Positions 15,506 to 23,863 of a stretch of DNA of 64,000 nucleotides are shown here, in pieces. Under the pieces are notes generated by a model. That model worked only from the letters and a program-made list of their open reading frames with translations. It did no database searches and was not told the DNA's origin. Numbering within the stretch: position 1 is the stretch's first letter; each line of letters starts with the position of its first letter. The DNA is taken from positions 1,178,001 through 1,242,000 of the forward strand of contig NZ_MTQN01000011.1 of assembly GCF_001984195.1 (NCBI RefSeq), read 5' to 3'. The position numbers and the translations under genes are program-made. This DNA is from Kribbella sp. ALI-6-A (lineage in GTDB: Bacteria; Actinomycetota; Actinomycetes; Propionibacteriales; Kribbellaceae).

Positions 15506-15961
15506 TTACGGCTTGCCGTCGTCGGACTCGGTGGGCGCTTCCTTGCCGGTGTCCTTCGGCTTGTCCGCCTCGGGCTTCTTCTTGGCCGGCTTGTCCTTGC
15601 CGGCCTTGTCCTTGCCCGACGTGCCCGACTTGTCCTCGGCCGCCGGGTCGGCCGGAGGCGGCGGCGCGGAGCCACCCATCCTCGGATCGCGGAAGCGGTC
15701 GAGCGTGGCGAGGAAGTCCGGATCGTCGTCGGGCGCGACCGGACGGCCCGCGGCGGGCGTCCGGCGGACCGGGCGTTCCGGGCGGCGGGCGTTGCGCGAC
15801 ATCAGCAGCCAGACGATCGGCCCGGCGAAGGGCACGAAAACGATCAGGACGAGCCACACCAGCTTCGGCAGGTAGGGCACGTCCTCGCTCCGCGTCTGGA
15901 TGCAGGAGAACAACGCATACACGGTCAAGGCCAGGCTGATCAGGAACGGCAGATATCGCAC
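15506..15961 (-). CDS. PLDc_N domain membrane protein with charged tail
   Basis: A 151-residue membrane protein. From the GTG at 15961 it has two hydrophobic helices (YLPFLISLALTVYALFSCI and VWLVLIVFVPFAGPIVWLL) in the arrangement of the PLDc_N domain, the membrane part found at the front of cardiolipin synthases and as a stand-alone actinobacterial protein. The remaining 95 residues are disordered: Pro-rich, then Lys/Asp-rich (KDKAGKDKPAKKKPEADK). No phospholipase catalytic motif is present. An upstream ATG is in frame but adds only a basic stretch without hydrophobic character. Confidence 0.75.
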   Translation of the reverse strand: MRYLPFLISLALTVYALFSCIQTRSEDVPYLPKLVWLVLIVFVPFAGPIVWLLMSRNARRPERPVRRTPAAGRPVAPDDDPDFLATLDRFRDPRMGGSAPPPPADPAAEDKSGTSGKDKAGKDKPAKKKPEADKPKDTGKEAPTESDDGKP

Positions 15962-16063
15962 GCTTCCACAGTACGGCGCCCGCCACAACGCGCGACCCCG
16001 GCGGCGCGGCCCGCTGCCTTTCGGCTCGGAAACGGTTGGGCCGATCACCCGCACAACGACAGC

Positions 16064-16096
16064 TCGCGCCGGCTCCCCACCCGGAAGCCGGCGCGA
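16064..16096 (-). terminator. 11-bp hairpin after tauE-like gene
   Basis: Arms TCGCGCCGGCT (16064-16074) and AGCCGGCGCGA (16086-16096) pair perfectly with an 11-base loop, 18 bp beyond the exporter stop on the minus strand. Confidence 0.5.
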
Positions 16097-16113
16097 TCAG
16101 CCCGTCAGCAGGC

Positions 16114-17004
16114 TCAGCCCGCGATCGTCTCCAGCTCCTTCTCCTCCGCCCGCTGGGCCGCGAACCGGCGGGCCCCGTAGGCGACGACTCCGGCCCACAG
16201 CGCCACGACCACGGCGTACACGACGAAGCGCGCGCCGGTGCCGACCTCGAGACCCTTCAACAGCGTGCGCGCGTTGGTGAGGATCAGCACCAGCCCGACA
16301 CCGACGCCGAGCCAGCGGGTCGCCAGCCGGGACACCAGCCAGGCCGCGAGCGGGGCCGCCAGCACCCCACCGACGAGCAGCGCCGCGACGAGGCCGTACG
16401 GGATGTTCGCCTGGCCGAGGCCGAACAGGAAGCCGAGGCTGGCCGCGACCGACACGATGAACTCCGCGGCGTTGACCGAACCCACCGTCTTGCGCGGCGC
16501 GAGCTTGCCGCTGCCGAGCAGCGCCGAGGTCGCGACCGGACCCCAACCGCCACCGCCGGTGGCGTCGACGAAACCGGCGATCAGCCCGAGCGGACCGAGG
16601 AACCGGCCTCCGACCCGACCCTCGATCACCGCGCGCACCTTGCCGGTCGCGAACCGGCCGAGGATGTAGACCCCGAGCAGGATCAGCAGCGCGGCGATCC
16701 ACAGCGACGCCGACTCGGTCGACAGACTGGACAGGAACGTCGCGCCGGCGAACGCGCCGACGCCACCGGGCACCCCGATCAGCGCGACCACCCGCCAGTC
16801 GATGTTGCCGAACCGCCAGTGCGACAGGCCGGACGCGAGCGTGGTGCCCACCTCACTGAGGTGTACGGCGGCCGAGGCGACGGCCGGGGTGATCCCGGTG
16901 ATCAGCAGCGCCGTGGTGGCGGTGACTCCGTAGGCCATACCGAGGGTGCCGTCGACGAGCTGGGCGATGGATCCGAGCAGGGCGATCAGGAAAAGACGAC
17001 GCAC
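16114..17004 (-). CDS. TauE/SafE family sulfite/organosulfur exporter
   Basis: A 296-residue inner-membrane protein with about eight hydrophobic helices arranged as two repeats. Family-type glycine-rich turns are VPGGVGAFAGATFL in the first half and FVDATGGGGWGPVATSALLG in the second. TauE/SafE proteins move sulfite or sulfonated metabolites. A cysteine-type leader peptide ends 60 bp upstream on the same strand, which points to control by sulfur or cysteine supply. A sulfonate-type ABC importer lies immediately upstream in the same orientation. Confidence 0.88.
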   Translation of the reverse strand: MRRLFLIALLGSIAQLVDGTLGMAYGVTATTALLITGITPAVASAAVHLSEVGTTLASGLSHWRFGNIDWRVVALIGVPGGVGAFAGATFLSSLSTESASLWIAALLILLGVYILGRFATGKVRAVIEGRVGGRFLGPLGLIAGFVDATGGGGWGPVATSALLGSGKLAPRKTVGSVNAAEFIVSVAASLGFLFGLGQANIPYGLVAALLVGGVLAAPLAAWLVSRLATRWLGVGVGLVLILTNARTLLKGLEVGTGARFVVYAVVVALWAGVVAYGARRFAAQRAEEKELETIAG

Positions 17005-17064
17005 GGAACTGCTCCTTCGGGCGATGAAGGACGACGAGGACGGGTCGAGGTGGTGCGCCCGAGG

Positions 17065-17151
17065 TCAACAGCCGGCGGAGTTCACGCGGAGCAGGTCGAC
17101 GTGCCGGCGACGCGTGAGAGCGTCTCCGGGCGCGTTCGAGATGACCTGCAT
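17065..17151 (-). CDS. Cysteine-type leader peptide upstream of tauE-like gene
   Basis: A 28-codon frame from ATG (17151) to TGA (17065-17067). Its centre reads RRRHVDLLRV and it ends in SAGC directly before the stop. This RRHVDL...C pattern is the recognised short leader found before sulfur and cysteine genes in many actinobacteria, thought to respond to cysteinyl-tRNA supply through its terminal Cys. It lies 60 bp upstream of the TauE/SafE gene. A later in-frame start is possible. Conservation is recalled; regulation here is inferred. Confidence 0.75.
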   Translation of the reverse strand: MQVISNAPGDALTRRRHVDLLRVNSAGC

Positions 17152-17231
17152 GAACTCAGGAAAGCAGACAAAGTCAGCCAAAATGCCTGGGTTTCAGGAT
17201 TCGAGACACCTTTCTCACTTCGTGACGGGCC

Positions 17232-18131
17232 TCATCGCACTCCCTGAGTCAGCCCGCGAGCGCGCAGCACCGAGTTCTCCAGCGGCCGGAAGACCAACAG
17301 TTCGATGCCGACCCCGACCACGAAGATCAGCAGGATCCCGGCGAAGACCATCGAGATGTCCGACAGCGACATCCCGTTGTGCAGGTACTGGCCGAGCCCT
17401 TCGCCGAGGTCGGGCGAGGTCGCGATCAGCTCGGCCGCCATCAGCGACCGCCACGAGAAAGCCCAGCCCTGCTTGAGTCCGCCGAGGAATCCGGGCAGCG
17501 CGGCCGGCAGCAGGATGTACCGGATCCCGCTCCACCGCCCGGCGCCGAGCGCCTGGCCGACCCGCGGCAGGATCGGCGGCACCTGGTCGAGCCCGGACAC
17601 CAGCCCGTTCGCGATCGACGGGACCGCGCCGAGCAGCACCACCCAGTAGATCGCCCGGTCGTTGAGGCCGAACCACAGGATCGCCGCCGGCACCCAGGCC
17701 ACCGAGGGAAGGCTCTGCAGCCCGGACACCAGCGGCCCGACCCCGCGCCGGACCACGGTGATGTTCGCGATCGCCAGTCCGAGCGGTACGGCGATCAGCA
17801 GCGAGATCGCGAACCCGATCACGGCCCGGTGCACCGAGGTCCAGAACAGTTCGAGGATCTCGCCGGAGACCACCAGCTGCCAGATCTGGTCCCACACGGC
17901 GACCGGCGCGGGCAGTTTGAACTCCGGCCAGAACGCCGCCGCCCAGAGCACCTGCCAGATCAGCACGAAGACGGCGATCGCACCGATCGGCGGCAAGGCG
18001 CGCGCGGCGATCCGGCGTACCGGGCTCTCCCGGTACGCCGTGACCGGGGTGTCGAGCGCGTCGAGGCCCGCCTCGACGGAGCCGGCGTCGCGGTCGTCGA
18101 CCGGGTGGACCCGGGTGGCTTCAGGCGGCAT
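17232..18131 (-). CDS. ssuC: Sulfonate/nitrate-type ABC transporter permease
   Basis: A 299-residue inner-membrane permease with six or seven hydrophobic segments (AVFVLIWQVLWAAAFWPEF and IGFAISLLIAVPLGLAIANI among them). The cytoplasmic EAA-type loop is ALGAGRWSGIRYILLPAALPGFLGGLKQG, as in SsuC/TauC/NrtB permeases. Its start overlaps the ATPase gene by 11 bases. It is third in the binding protein-ATPase-permease operon. The exact substrate (sulfonate, taurine, nitrate or thiamine precursor) cannot be read from sequence; the neighbouring sulfur-type leader and TauE favour a sulfonate. Confidence 0.85.
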   Translation of the reverse strand: MPPEATRVHPVDDRDAGSVEAGLDALDTPVTAYRESPVRRIAARALPPIGAIAVFVLIWQVLWAAAFWPEFKLPAPVAVWDQIWQLVVSGEILELFWTSVHRAVIGFAISLLIAVPLGLAIANITVVRRGVGPLVSGLQSLPSVAWVPAAILWFGLNDRAIYWVVLLGAVPSIANGLVSGLDQVPPILPRVGQALGAGRWSGIRYILLPAALPGFLGGLKQGWAFSWRSLMAAELIATSPDLGEGLGQYLHNGMSLSDISMVFAGILLIFVVGVGIELLVFRPLENSVLRARGLTQGVR

Positions 18132-18918
18132 GGCTGCTGATCACCGTGCGCAGAGCGGCGTTGACCTCGTCCACCGCGGCGGCTTCCGCACCGTCGGTGA
18201 GCCCGTCGACGTTCCACTCCCGGACCACGCGGCCCGGACGCGAGGACAGCAGGACGACCCGCTGACCGAGCCGGACCGCCTCGCGGACGTCATGGGTGAC
18301 GAACAGGATCGCCGTACCGGTGGCTCGCCAGATCCGCAGCAGCTCGCCCTGCAGGACGTCGCGAGTGATCGCGTCGAGCGCCGAGAACGGCTCGTCCATC
18401 AGCAGCAACGACGGCTTGCCCGCTCCCGCGCCCGTGTGATCGGTCGTCGAGGCCAGCGCCCGGGCGAGCGCGACGCGTTGCCGCATACCGCCGGACAGTT
18501 CATGCGGGCGCTTGTCGCCGAGCCCGGCGAGGCGGACCAGCTCGAGCAGTTCGGCGGCGGTAGCCCGACGGGCCGCTTTGCCGACGCCGGCCATGCGCAG
18601 CGGCAGCTCGACGTTGCCCGCCGCCGTGAGCCATGGCATCAGTGCGGCTTCCTGGAAGACGACTGCCGGCCGGGACGAGTTCAGCTCGATCCGGCCGCTC
18701 GTCGGCTGGTCCAGCCCGGCCACCAGGTTGAGCAGCGTCGTCTTGCCGCAGCCCGACGCGCCCACCAGGCAGACGAACTCACCCGGCCCGACCGCGAGGT
18801 CGACCTGGTCGAGCGCGACCACTGCCTTGGTGGACTGGCCGAAGGTCTTGCCGACCTGATGGAAGCGAACGGTGGTCACCGGCGGTGCAACTGTCCTGGT
18901 CTCGATCGTCGCGGTCAT
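18121..18918 (-). CDS. ssuB: Sulfonate/nitrate-type ABC transporter ATPase
   Basis: A 265-residue ATP-binding protein. Walker A is VGASGCGKTT, the signature LSGGMRQRVALARAL, Walker B LLLMDEPFSALD, and the switch histidine lies in LFVTHDVREA. The FSALDAITRDVLQ segment is characteristic of the SsuB/TauB/NrtD group. It lies between the binding-protein gene (12 bp gap) and the permease gene (11-base overlap). The signature region is interrupted by a short Gly/Ala insert before Walker B (DHTGAGAGKPS). Confidence 0.87.
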   Translation of the reverse strand: MTATIETRTVAPPVTTVRFHQVGKTFGQSTKAVVALDQVDLAVGPGEFVCLVGASGCGKTTLLNLVAGLDQPTSGRIELNSSRPAVVFQEAALMPWLTAAGNVELPLRMAGVGKAARRATAAELLELVRLAGLGDKRPHELSGGMRQRVALARALASTTDHTGAGAGKPSLLLMDEPFSALDAITRDVLQGELLRIWRATGTAILFVTHDVREAVRLGQRVVLLSSRPGRVVREWNVDGLTDGAEAAAVDEVNAALRTVISSHAA

Positions 18919-18930
18919 CGTGCCAACCCC

Positions 18931-19995
18931 TTACTTGGTGTCCAGGCCGGCGGCGTCGACGGTCGGCCGTCCGGCCTTGGTCAGCACCTCGTTGAGCGGC
19001 GCCAGGTCGGCGAATCCGGCCACGCTCGGCGCCTGCTTGGCGATCGCGGCGGTGACCTGGTCCTTGGCCAGCTGCGGGAACTGGGCCGCGACCGGGTCGG
19101 CGGTGATCGTGATGTTGGCGAACGCCCGGTCGATCACGGCCGGCTTCAGCGCCTTGCCGGTCAGCTCGAGCAGTTGCTTGTTGACCACCGTCTTGGCGGC
19201 GGCCTCGTCCTTGGTGCTGAAGTCGATCGCCGCGACCAGACCGGTCAGCAACGCCTTCACGGTCTGCGGGTGCTCCTGCAGGAACTGGGTCCGGACGATC
19301 AGCACGGTGGTCGGGAACTTGCCGTCGGGCCACAAGGAAGCCTCGTCCAGCAGCACCTTCGCGCCGGCGTCGAGCACCAGCCGCGACGACCAGGGCTCGG
19401 GCAGCCAGGCCGCGTCGACGTCACCCTTCTTGAACGCGTCGAGCGTCTGGGCGTTCTCCAGGTTGGTGACCTTGACCTTGCCGGCCAGGTTCTTCTCGGC
19501 CAGCCACTTCTTCAGCGACACGTCCTGGGTGTTGCCCAGCTGCGGCGTGACGACGGTCTTGCCGGCCAGATCCTCGGGCTTGGTGATCGCCGGCTTCACC
19601 ACCAGCTGCGCGCCGCCCGAGGTGGCGCCGGCGATCAGCCGGACCGCGGACCCGTTCGACTTGGCGTAGGCGTTGATCGCCGGGCCGGAGCCGATGAAGG
19701 ACGCGTCGAGTGACCCGCCGAGCAGCGCGCCGACGGCCTCCGGGCCGGCGTTGAACTTGGTCGGCACCAGCTTGGTGTCGCCGAGCTCCTTGCCGAACAG
19801 GTTCTGGTCGAGCCCGACCAGCGCCGCGGCGTGGGTGACGTTCGGGAAGTAGCCGAGCCGCAGCTGCGCGGCCGGGCCCTTGTCGGTCGCGGCGACCGGC
19901 TGCTCGTCGCTGTCGGCGCGGCTGCAACCGGCGACGACCGCCAGCAGCGAGACGGCAGCGGCCAGCAGGCGGATACGGCGGAAGTTGTGGCTCAC
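18931..19995 (-). CDS. ssuA: Sulfonate/nitrate-type ABC substrate-binding lipoprotein
   Basis: A 354-residue SsuA/NrtA-like solute-binding protein. The signal ends in VVAGCSRAD, so the mature protein is a lipoprotein. The family opening LRLGYFPNVTHAAALVGLDQ is followed by FNAGPEAVGALLGGSLDASFIGSGPAINAY, the ligand-pocket region of sulfonate-binding proteins, and AWLPEPWSSRLV. It is the first gene of the operon; about 100 bp upstream is a long inverted repeat (20096-20124), a probable operator. Confidence 0.88.
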   Translation of the reverse strand: MSHNFRRIRLLAAAVSLLAVVAGCSRADSDEQPVAATDKGPAAQLRLGYFPNVTHAAALVGLDQNLFGKELGDTKLVPTKFNAGPEAVGALLGGSLDASFIGSGPAINAYAKSNGSAVRLIAGATSGGAQLVVKPAITKPEDLAGKTVVTPQLGNTQDVSLKKWLAEKNLAGKVKVTNLENAQTLDAFKKGDVDAAWLPEPWSSRLVLDAGAKVLLDEASLWPDGKFPTTVLIVRTQFLQEHPQTVKALLTGLVAAIDFSTKDEAAAKTVVNKQLLELTGKALKPAVIDRAFANITITADPVAAQFPQLAKDQVTAAIAKQAPSVAGFADLAPLNEVLTKAGRPTVDAAGLDTK

Positions 19996-20095
19996 AGTGG
20001 TGACCTTCAGGTGCGGGCGATCGGGCGGATCGCGTGCTGTTGTTCGGACCTAACGCGGGGGGCACCGGGAGGCCTGTCTGCCGACCATGAAAGCA

Positions 20096-20124
20096 AAGAA
20101 AACCTATCAATTGGGTTTTCTTTC
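20096..20124. promoter_or_regulatory. Perfect 10+10 inverted repeat upstream of ssuA-like gene
   Basis: AAAGAAAACC (20096-20105) and GGTTTTCTTT (20115-20124) are exact reverse complements around a nine-base AT-rich spacer. Its location about 100 bp before the binding-protein start suggests a transcription-factor site. Confidence 0.6.
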
Positions 20125-20248
20125 ACTATGCGAGACGGCGAGTCCACTCCGTGAGCCAGCCAATCCGCGGGGTGAACGGATCCGGATCCTGTTCCACCGC
20201 TGCCAATGTTGTTCAAAACTTATGCATTTGAAAGACTCTTCCAGGAGC

Positions 20249-20270
20249 GGTCATCGCCTCGGCGATGACC
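20249..20270. other. 10-bp perfect hairpin in rhamnosidase upstream region
   Basis: GGTCATCGCC (20249-20258) and GGCGATGACC (20261-20270) pair perfectly around a two-base loop. There is no T run and no obvious gene to terminate; it may be an operator or a leader structure of the rhamnosidase gene. Confidence 0.4.
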
Positions 20271-20490
20271 GTGGTCGGGTCCGGCGTCGCCGGAATGACC
20301 GCGGCGTTCCTGCCGAGCCGAACGTGTCGGGTCACGCCCTCGCGGCGGACGTTCGGCCGGCAGGCACACGCGGCCTGACCGCAAGACCCGCGGTCAGAGC
20401 TGTCCGAATGCGGTCACCCCGCTTGCCGCGACCGGTCCGCGCTACGTACGGTCCTCCGGGATCTGCCGCCTTCCGTGAGGAGCTCTGCCC

Positions 20491-23133
20491 GTGGCCGCAC
20501 CTGTTGTACCGGACGGCTGGACCCCCGGCGGACCCCTCGACGTGGCGAGGCTCATGGTCGAGTACGCCGAGCAGCCGCTCGGCCTCGACGAGCCGCGCCC
20601 TCGCCTCGCCTGGATCGCCACCGCCCCCGGCTTCGGCGCCACCCAGTCGGCCTACCAGGTCCTGGTCGCCACCTCCCCGGAGCTGCTCACCCCGGACCGC
20701 GCCGACGTCTGGGACACCGGCAAGACCACCGGCGACACCATCCAACTCGAGTACGACGGCCTCGCCCTCGCCCCGCGCACCCGGTACCACTGGACCGTCC
20801 GCCTCTGGGACGGCCTCGACCGGGACGGCAACTGGAGCCGGCCGAGCTGGTTCGAGACCGCCCTGCTCGACGAAGGCTGGCAAGACGCCCGCTGGATCGG
20901 AGCCTCCACCGAAGCCGCTCCCCTGCTCCGCCGCAGCTTCGAGCTGACCAGCCCGATCGTCAGGGCTCGCCTCTACGCCGCCGGTCTCTCGTACGCCGAC
21001 CTGCGCGTCAACGGCCAACCCGTCAGCGACGCCGTACTCGACCCCGGCTTCACCGACTACGACCACACCGTCCTCTACGTCACCCACGACGTCACCGAGC
21101 TGCTCCACCCCGGCGAGAATGTCCTCGGCGCCGAGCTCGGCCGCGGCTTCTTCGGCCTGACCACCCCGAATGTCTGGCGCTGGCACCAGGCTCCGTGGAC
21201 CGGGGACCCGCGTCTGCTTGCTCGCCTCGTCGTCGACCACGAGGACGGCACCACCACCGAGATCCACTCGGACACCACCTGGCAGGTCACCAGCGGCCCG
21301 ACCCTCAGCGACTCGCTCTACTCCGGCGAGACCTACGACGCCCGCCAGGAACAGCCCGGCTGGGACTCCCCCGGCTTCGACGCGTCGGCCTGGACTCCCG
21401 CGCTCGAGCTGCCGCAACCCAAGGGCGAGCTGCGAGCCCAGCAGCACGAGCCGATCCGCGTCGTCGAGGAAGTCGCCCCGACCGGGATCACCCGCCCGCA
21501 CGCCGGCACCCAGGTGGTCGACTTCGGCCGCACCACCGCCGGCTGGGTCCGCCTGAAGGTCGAGGCCCCGGCCGGCCAGAAGATCACCCTTCTGTACGGC
21601 GAAACGCTGGCCCCCGACGGCACGGTCGTCGCCGTCAACCGGCACGTCGAGGTCGACCGCTTCCAGCGCGACGAATACATTGCCTCAGGCAACGGAATCG
21701 AGACCTGGTCGCCACGCTTCTCGTACAAGGGTTTCCGCTACGTCCAGGTCACCGGCGCCGACCACGCCGAGCTCACCCTCCAAGTGGTGCACTCCGACGT
21801 CCGCCCGGCCTCGCGGTTCAGCTCCGACGTCGAGGTCTACGAGTGGCTCGAGGGCGCTATGCGCCGCACGGTGCTGAACAACCTGCACGGCATCCCCACC
21901 GACACCCCGATCTTCGAGAAGAACGGCTGGACCGGCGACGCCCAGGTCGGCGCGCCGTCGATGGCCTCGCTCGTCGACCTGTCCCGCTTCTTCACCAAGT
22001 GGCTCGGCGACCTCCGCGACAGCCAGACCGCCGGCGGCCAGTTGCCCGTCATCGTGCCGTCCGGCGGCTGGGGGTACGCCGAACTCGCGCCCGCCACCGA
22101 GTGGTCGACGGTCTACCCGTTCGTCCTGCGCGAGATGCACCGCTGGTACGGCGACACCCGCGTGTTGCGCGACCACTGGGAGGCGGTCAACCGCTACCTC
22201 GACTGGGAACTGGCCCGCGTCGAGAACGGCCTGTCGACAAGTGTCCTCGGCGACTGGCTTCCCCCGGGCTACCCCGACGGCCCGCCGCCCGAGGACTCCC
22301 GGCTGACCGCCACGGCGTACCTGCACCGGGCGATCACCGCGGTGATCGAGATCGGCGAGCTGATCGGCGCGCACGGCCTGGAACGGTTGCACAAGGCAAC
22401 GGCTGAGCTGGCCGAGGGCCTCAACCGCGAGTTCCTCGACCGCGAGGCCGGGCTCTACCGGACCGCGAAGGACCCCGACTACCGCCAGACCTCCAACGCG
22501 GTTCCGCTCGCCTTCGGCCTGGTGCCCGAGGACCTGGTCGACCGAGTGGTGGCCAACCTGGTCGCCGACGTCGAGGCGCGGGACTTCCACCTGAACACCG
22601 GGTGCCTCGGCGTCGGTGTGCTGCTCCCCGTCCTGACGCGGTACGGGCACGCCGACGTCGCCGCGAAGGTGGCCCAGCAGCGGACGTACCCGAGCTGGGG
22701 CTACTGGCTCGAGCAGGGCGCCGACACGCTGTGGGAGATGTGGGAGGCGGACACCCGGTCGCGCAACCACTACTTCCACGGCACGGCGGTGCAGTGGCTG
22801 CTGGAGAACGTGACCGGCCTCCGCAACGCCGGCAACGGCTGGCAGCGAATCGTCGTCCGTCCGGACGCCCGCTCCGGCACGGCGCAGGCGTCGGTGCGCA
22901 CCGACACCGTCCGCGGCCGGGTGTCCGCGAGCTGGCGACTGGTCGGCCGGGTGCTGCACCTGGAGGTGCAGGTCCCGGTCGGCAGCACTGCCGAGGTGCA
23001 CGTGCCCGCCGAGGAGCAGACCGACGTCACCGTCGTACCAGCCCCGTACGCCGCGGAGCCGGTGCAGGAGGACGGCTACCTGATCTACACGGTGCCGTCA
23101 GGGCACTGGTCGTTCACCAGCCGGACGGCATGA
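20491..23133 (+). CDS. GH78 alpha-L-rhamnosidase
   Basis: An 880-residue glycoside hydrolase that removes terminal alpha-L-rhamnose from plant glycosides and polysaccharides. N-terminal beta domains (EQPLGLDEPRPRLAW, VWDTGKTTGD, LRVNGQPVSDAVLDPGFTDY) precede the (alpha/alpha)6 catalytic domain with the conserved DTPIFEKNGWTGDAQV, which carries the general acid region, and EQGADTLWEMWE. No signal peptide is present, so it is probably cytosolic and acts on imported glycosides. GTG at 20491 follows GTGAGGAG. No sugar transporter lies beside it. Confidence 0.95.
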   Translation: MAAPVVPDGWTPGGPLDVARLMVEYAEQPLGLDEPRPRLAWIATAPGFGATQSAYQVLVATSPELLTPDRADVWDTGKTTGDTIQLEYDGLALAPRTRYHWTVRLWDGLDRDGNWSRPSWFETALLDEGWQDARWIGASTEAAPLLRRSFELTSPIVRARLYAAGLSYADLRVNGQPVSDAVLDPGFTDYDHTVLYVTHDVTELLHPGENVLGAELGRGFFGLTTPNVWRWHQAPWTGDPRLLARLVVDHEDGTTTEIHSDTTWQVTSGPTLSDSLYSGETYDARQEQPGWDSPGFDASAWTPALELPQPKGELRAQQHEPIRVVEEVAPTGITRPHAGTQVVDFGRTTAGWVRLKVEAPAGQKITLLYGETLAPDGTVVAVNRHVEVDRFQRDEYIASGNGIETWSPRFSYKGFRYVQVTGADHAELTLQVVHSDVRPASRFSSDVEVYEWLEGAMRRTVLNNLHGIPTDTPIFEKNGWTGDAQVGAPSMASLVDLSRFFTKWLGDLRDSQTAGGQLPVIVPSGGWGYAELAPATEWSTVYPFVLREMHRWYGDTRVLRDHWEAVNRYLDWELARVENGLSTSVLGDWLPPGYPDGPPPEDSRLTATAYLHRAITAVIEIGELIGAHGLERLHKATAELAEGLNREFLDREAGLYRTAKDPDYRQTSNAVPLAFGLVPEDLVDRVVANLVADVEARDFHLNTGCLGVGVLLPVLTRYGHADVAAKVAQQRTYPSWGYWLEQGADTLWEMWEADTRSRNHYFHGTAVQWLLENVTGLRNAGNGWQRIVVRPDARSGTAQASVRTDTVRGRVSASWRLVGRVLHLEVQVPVGSTAEVHVPAEEQTDVTVVPAPYAAEPVQEDGYLIYTVPSGHWSFTSRTA

Positions 23134-23863
23134 CCTTCGTGAACAGCAGGTCGCGGCAGATCCGGCCCTCGACCTGCGCCCTGGACTCGAACTTGGTCAG
23201 CGGACGCCACGTCGGACGCGGGGCCCAGCCCTCCGCCCGGTCGCCGTACTGGTTGACCAGCAACGGTTCGTCCGAGCAGATCGCGAGCATCTCGTCGGCG
23301 TAGTCGGCCCAGTCGGTCGCCAGGTGCAGCGTGCCGCCCGGCCGCAGCCGCGACGCGACGAGCGCCACGAACGGCGCCTTCACCAGGCGCCGCTTGTTGT
23401 GCCGCTTCTTCTGCCACGGGTCGGGGAAGTAGATCCGTACGCCGTCCAGCGTGTCCGGCGCGACGTGATCGCGCAGGAAGTCGAGCGCGTCGCCGTGCAG
23501 CAGCCGGACGTTGGTCAGCTCGTTCTTCTCGACCGCGAGCATCAGCTGCCCGAGCCCGGCCGGGTACACCTCGGCCGCGAGGTGGTTGACGTCGGGCGCC
23601 GCCGCCGCGAGCTGCGCGGTCGCCTCGCCCATGCCCGACCCGATCTCCAGCACCACCGGCGCGGACCGGCCGAACCAGGCGTCCAGATCCAGCGTCCCGG
23701 CCGGCAGATCCGCCAGCTTGCGGCCGAGCTCGGTCCAGTGCGTCTCCCACACCCGCTGCTGTCCGACTGTCATCCGCACGCTGCGCCGGACGTGACTGAA
23801 CACGCCCGGCTGCCGCACCTGGTCCACCGTTTCCACCGGTACAAAGTACAGGGCCTCAAGCAC
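23114..23863 (-). CDS. trmB: tRNA (guanine-N7-)-methyltransferase
   Basis: A 249-residue enzyme that methylates G46 in the variable loop of tRNAs using S-adenosylmethionine. The cofactor motif is VVLEIGSGMGEAT and the family signature IYFPDPWQKKRHNKRR, followed by LHLATDWADYADEM, is clear. The frame is open further upstream, but the GTG at 23863 overlaps the sigma-factor stop codon by eight bases and fits the family length. It is translationally coupled to the sigma factor gene, an unusual partner. It converges with the rhamnosidase, overlapping it by 20 bases. Confidence 0.93.
   Translation of the reverse strand: MLEALYFVPVETVDQVRQPGVFSHVRRSVRMTVGQQRVWETHWTELGRKLADLPAGTLDLDAWFGRSAPVVLEIGSGMGEATAQLAAAAPDVNHLAAEVYPAGLGQLMLAVEKNELTNVRLLHGDALDFLRDHVAPDTLDGVRIYFPDPWQKKRHNKRRLVKAPFVALVASRLRPGGTLHLATDWADYADEMLAICSDEPLLVNQYGDRAEGWAPRPTWRPLTKFESRAQVEGRICRDLLFTKVMPSGW

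Larger units (their letters stand above)
19996..20490. other. 495-bp divergent regulatory region
   Basis: Separates the sulfonate-type operon from the rhamnosidase. It contains a 12-codon frame with one Cys (20051-20089, minus), a perfect inverted repeat (20096-20124), an AT-rich stretch around 20205-20235 with TTCAAA/TTTGAA arms, and a ten-base-stem hairpin (20249-20270). GAGGAGCTCTGCCC precedes the rhamnosidase GTG. I see no larger gene. Confidence 0.5.

Noticed and set aside
15312..15986. Coding frames across the 15.2-15.5 kb repeats
   Set aside because: No ribosome sites and no protein-like composition; the repeat structure explains the sequence better.
17180..17200. GGATTCGAGAC resembling a tRNA T-loop
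   Set aside because: No acceptor stem, D arm or anticodon arm could be formed around it.
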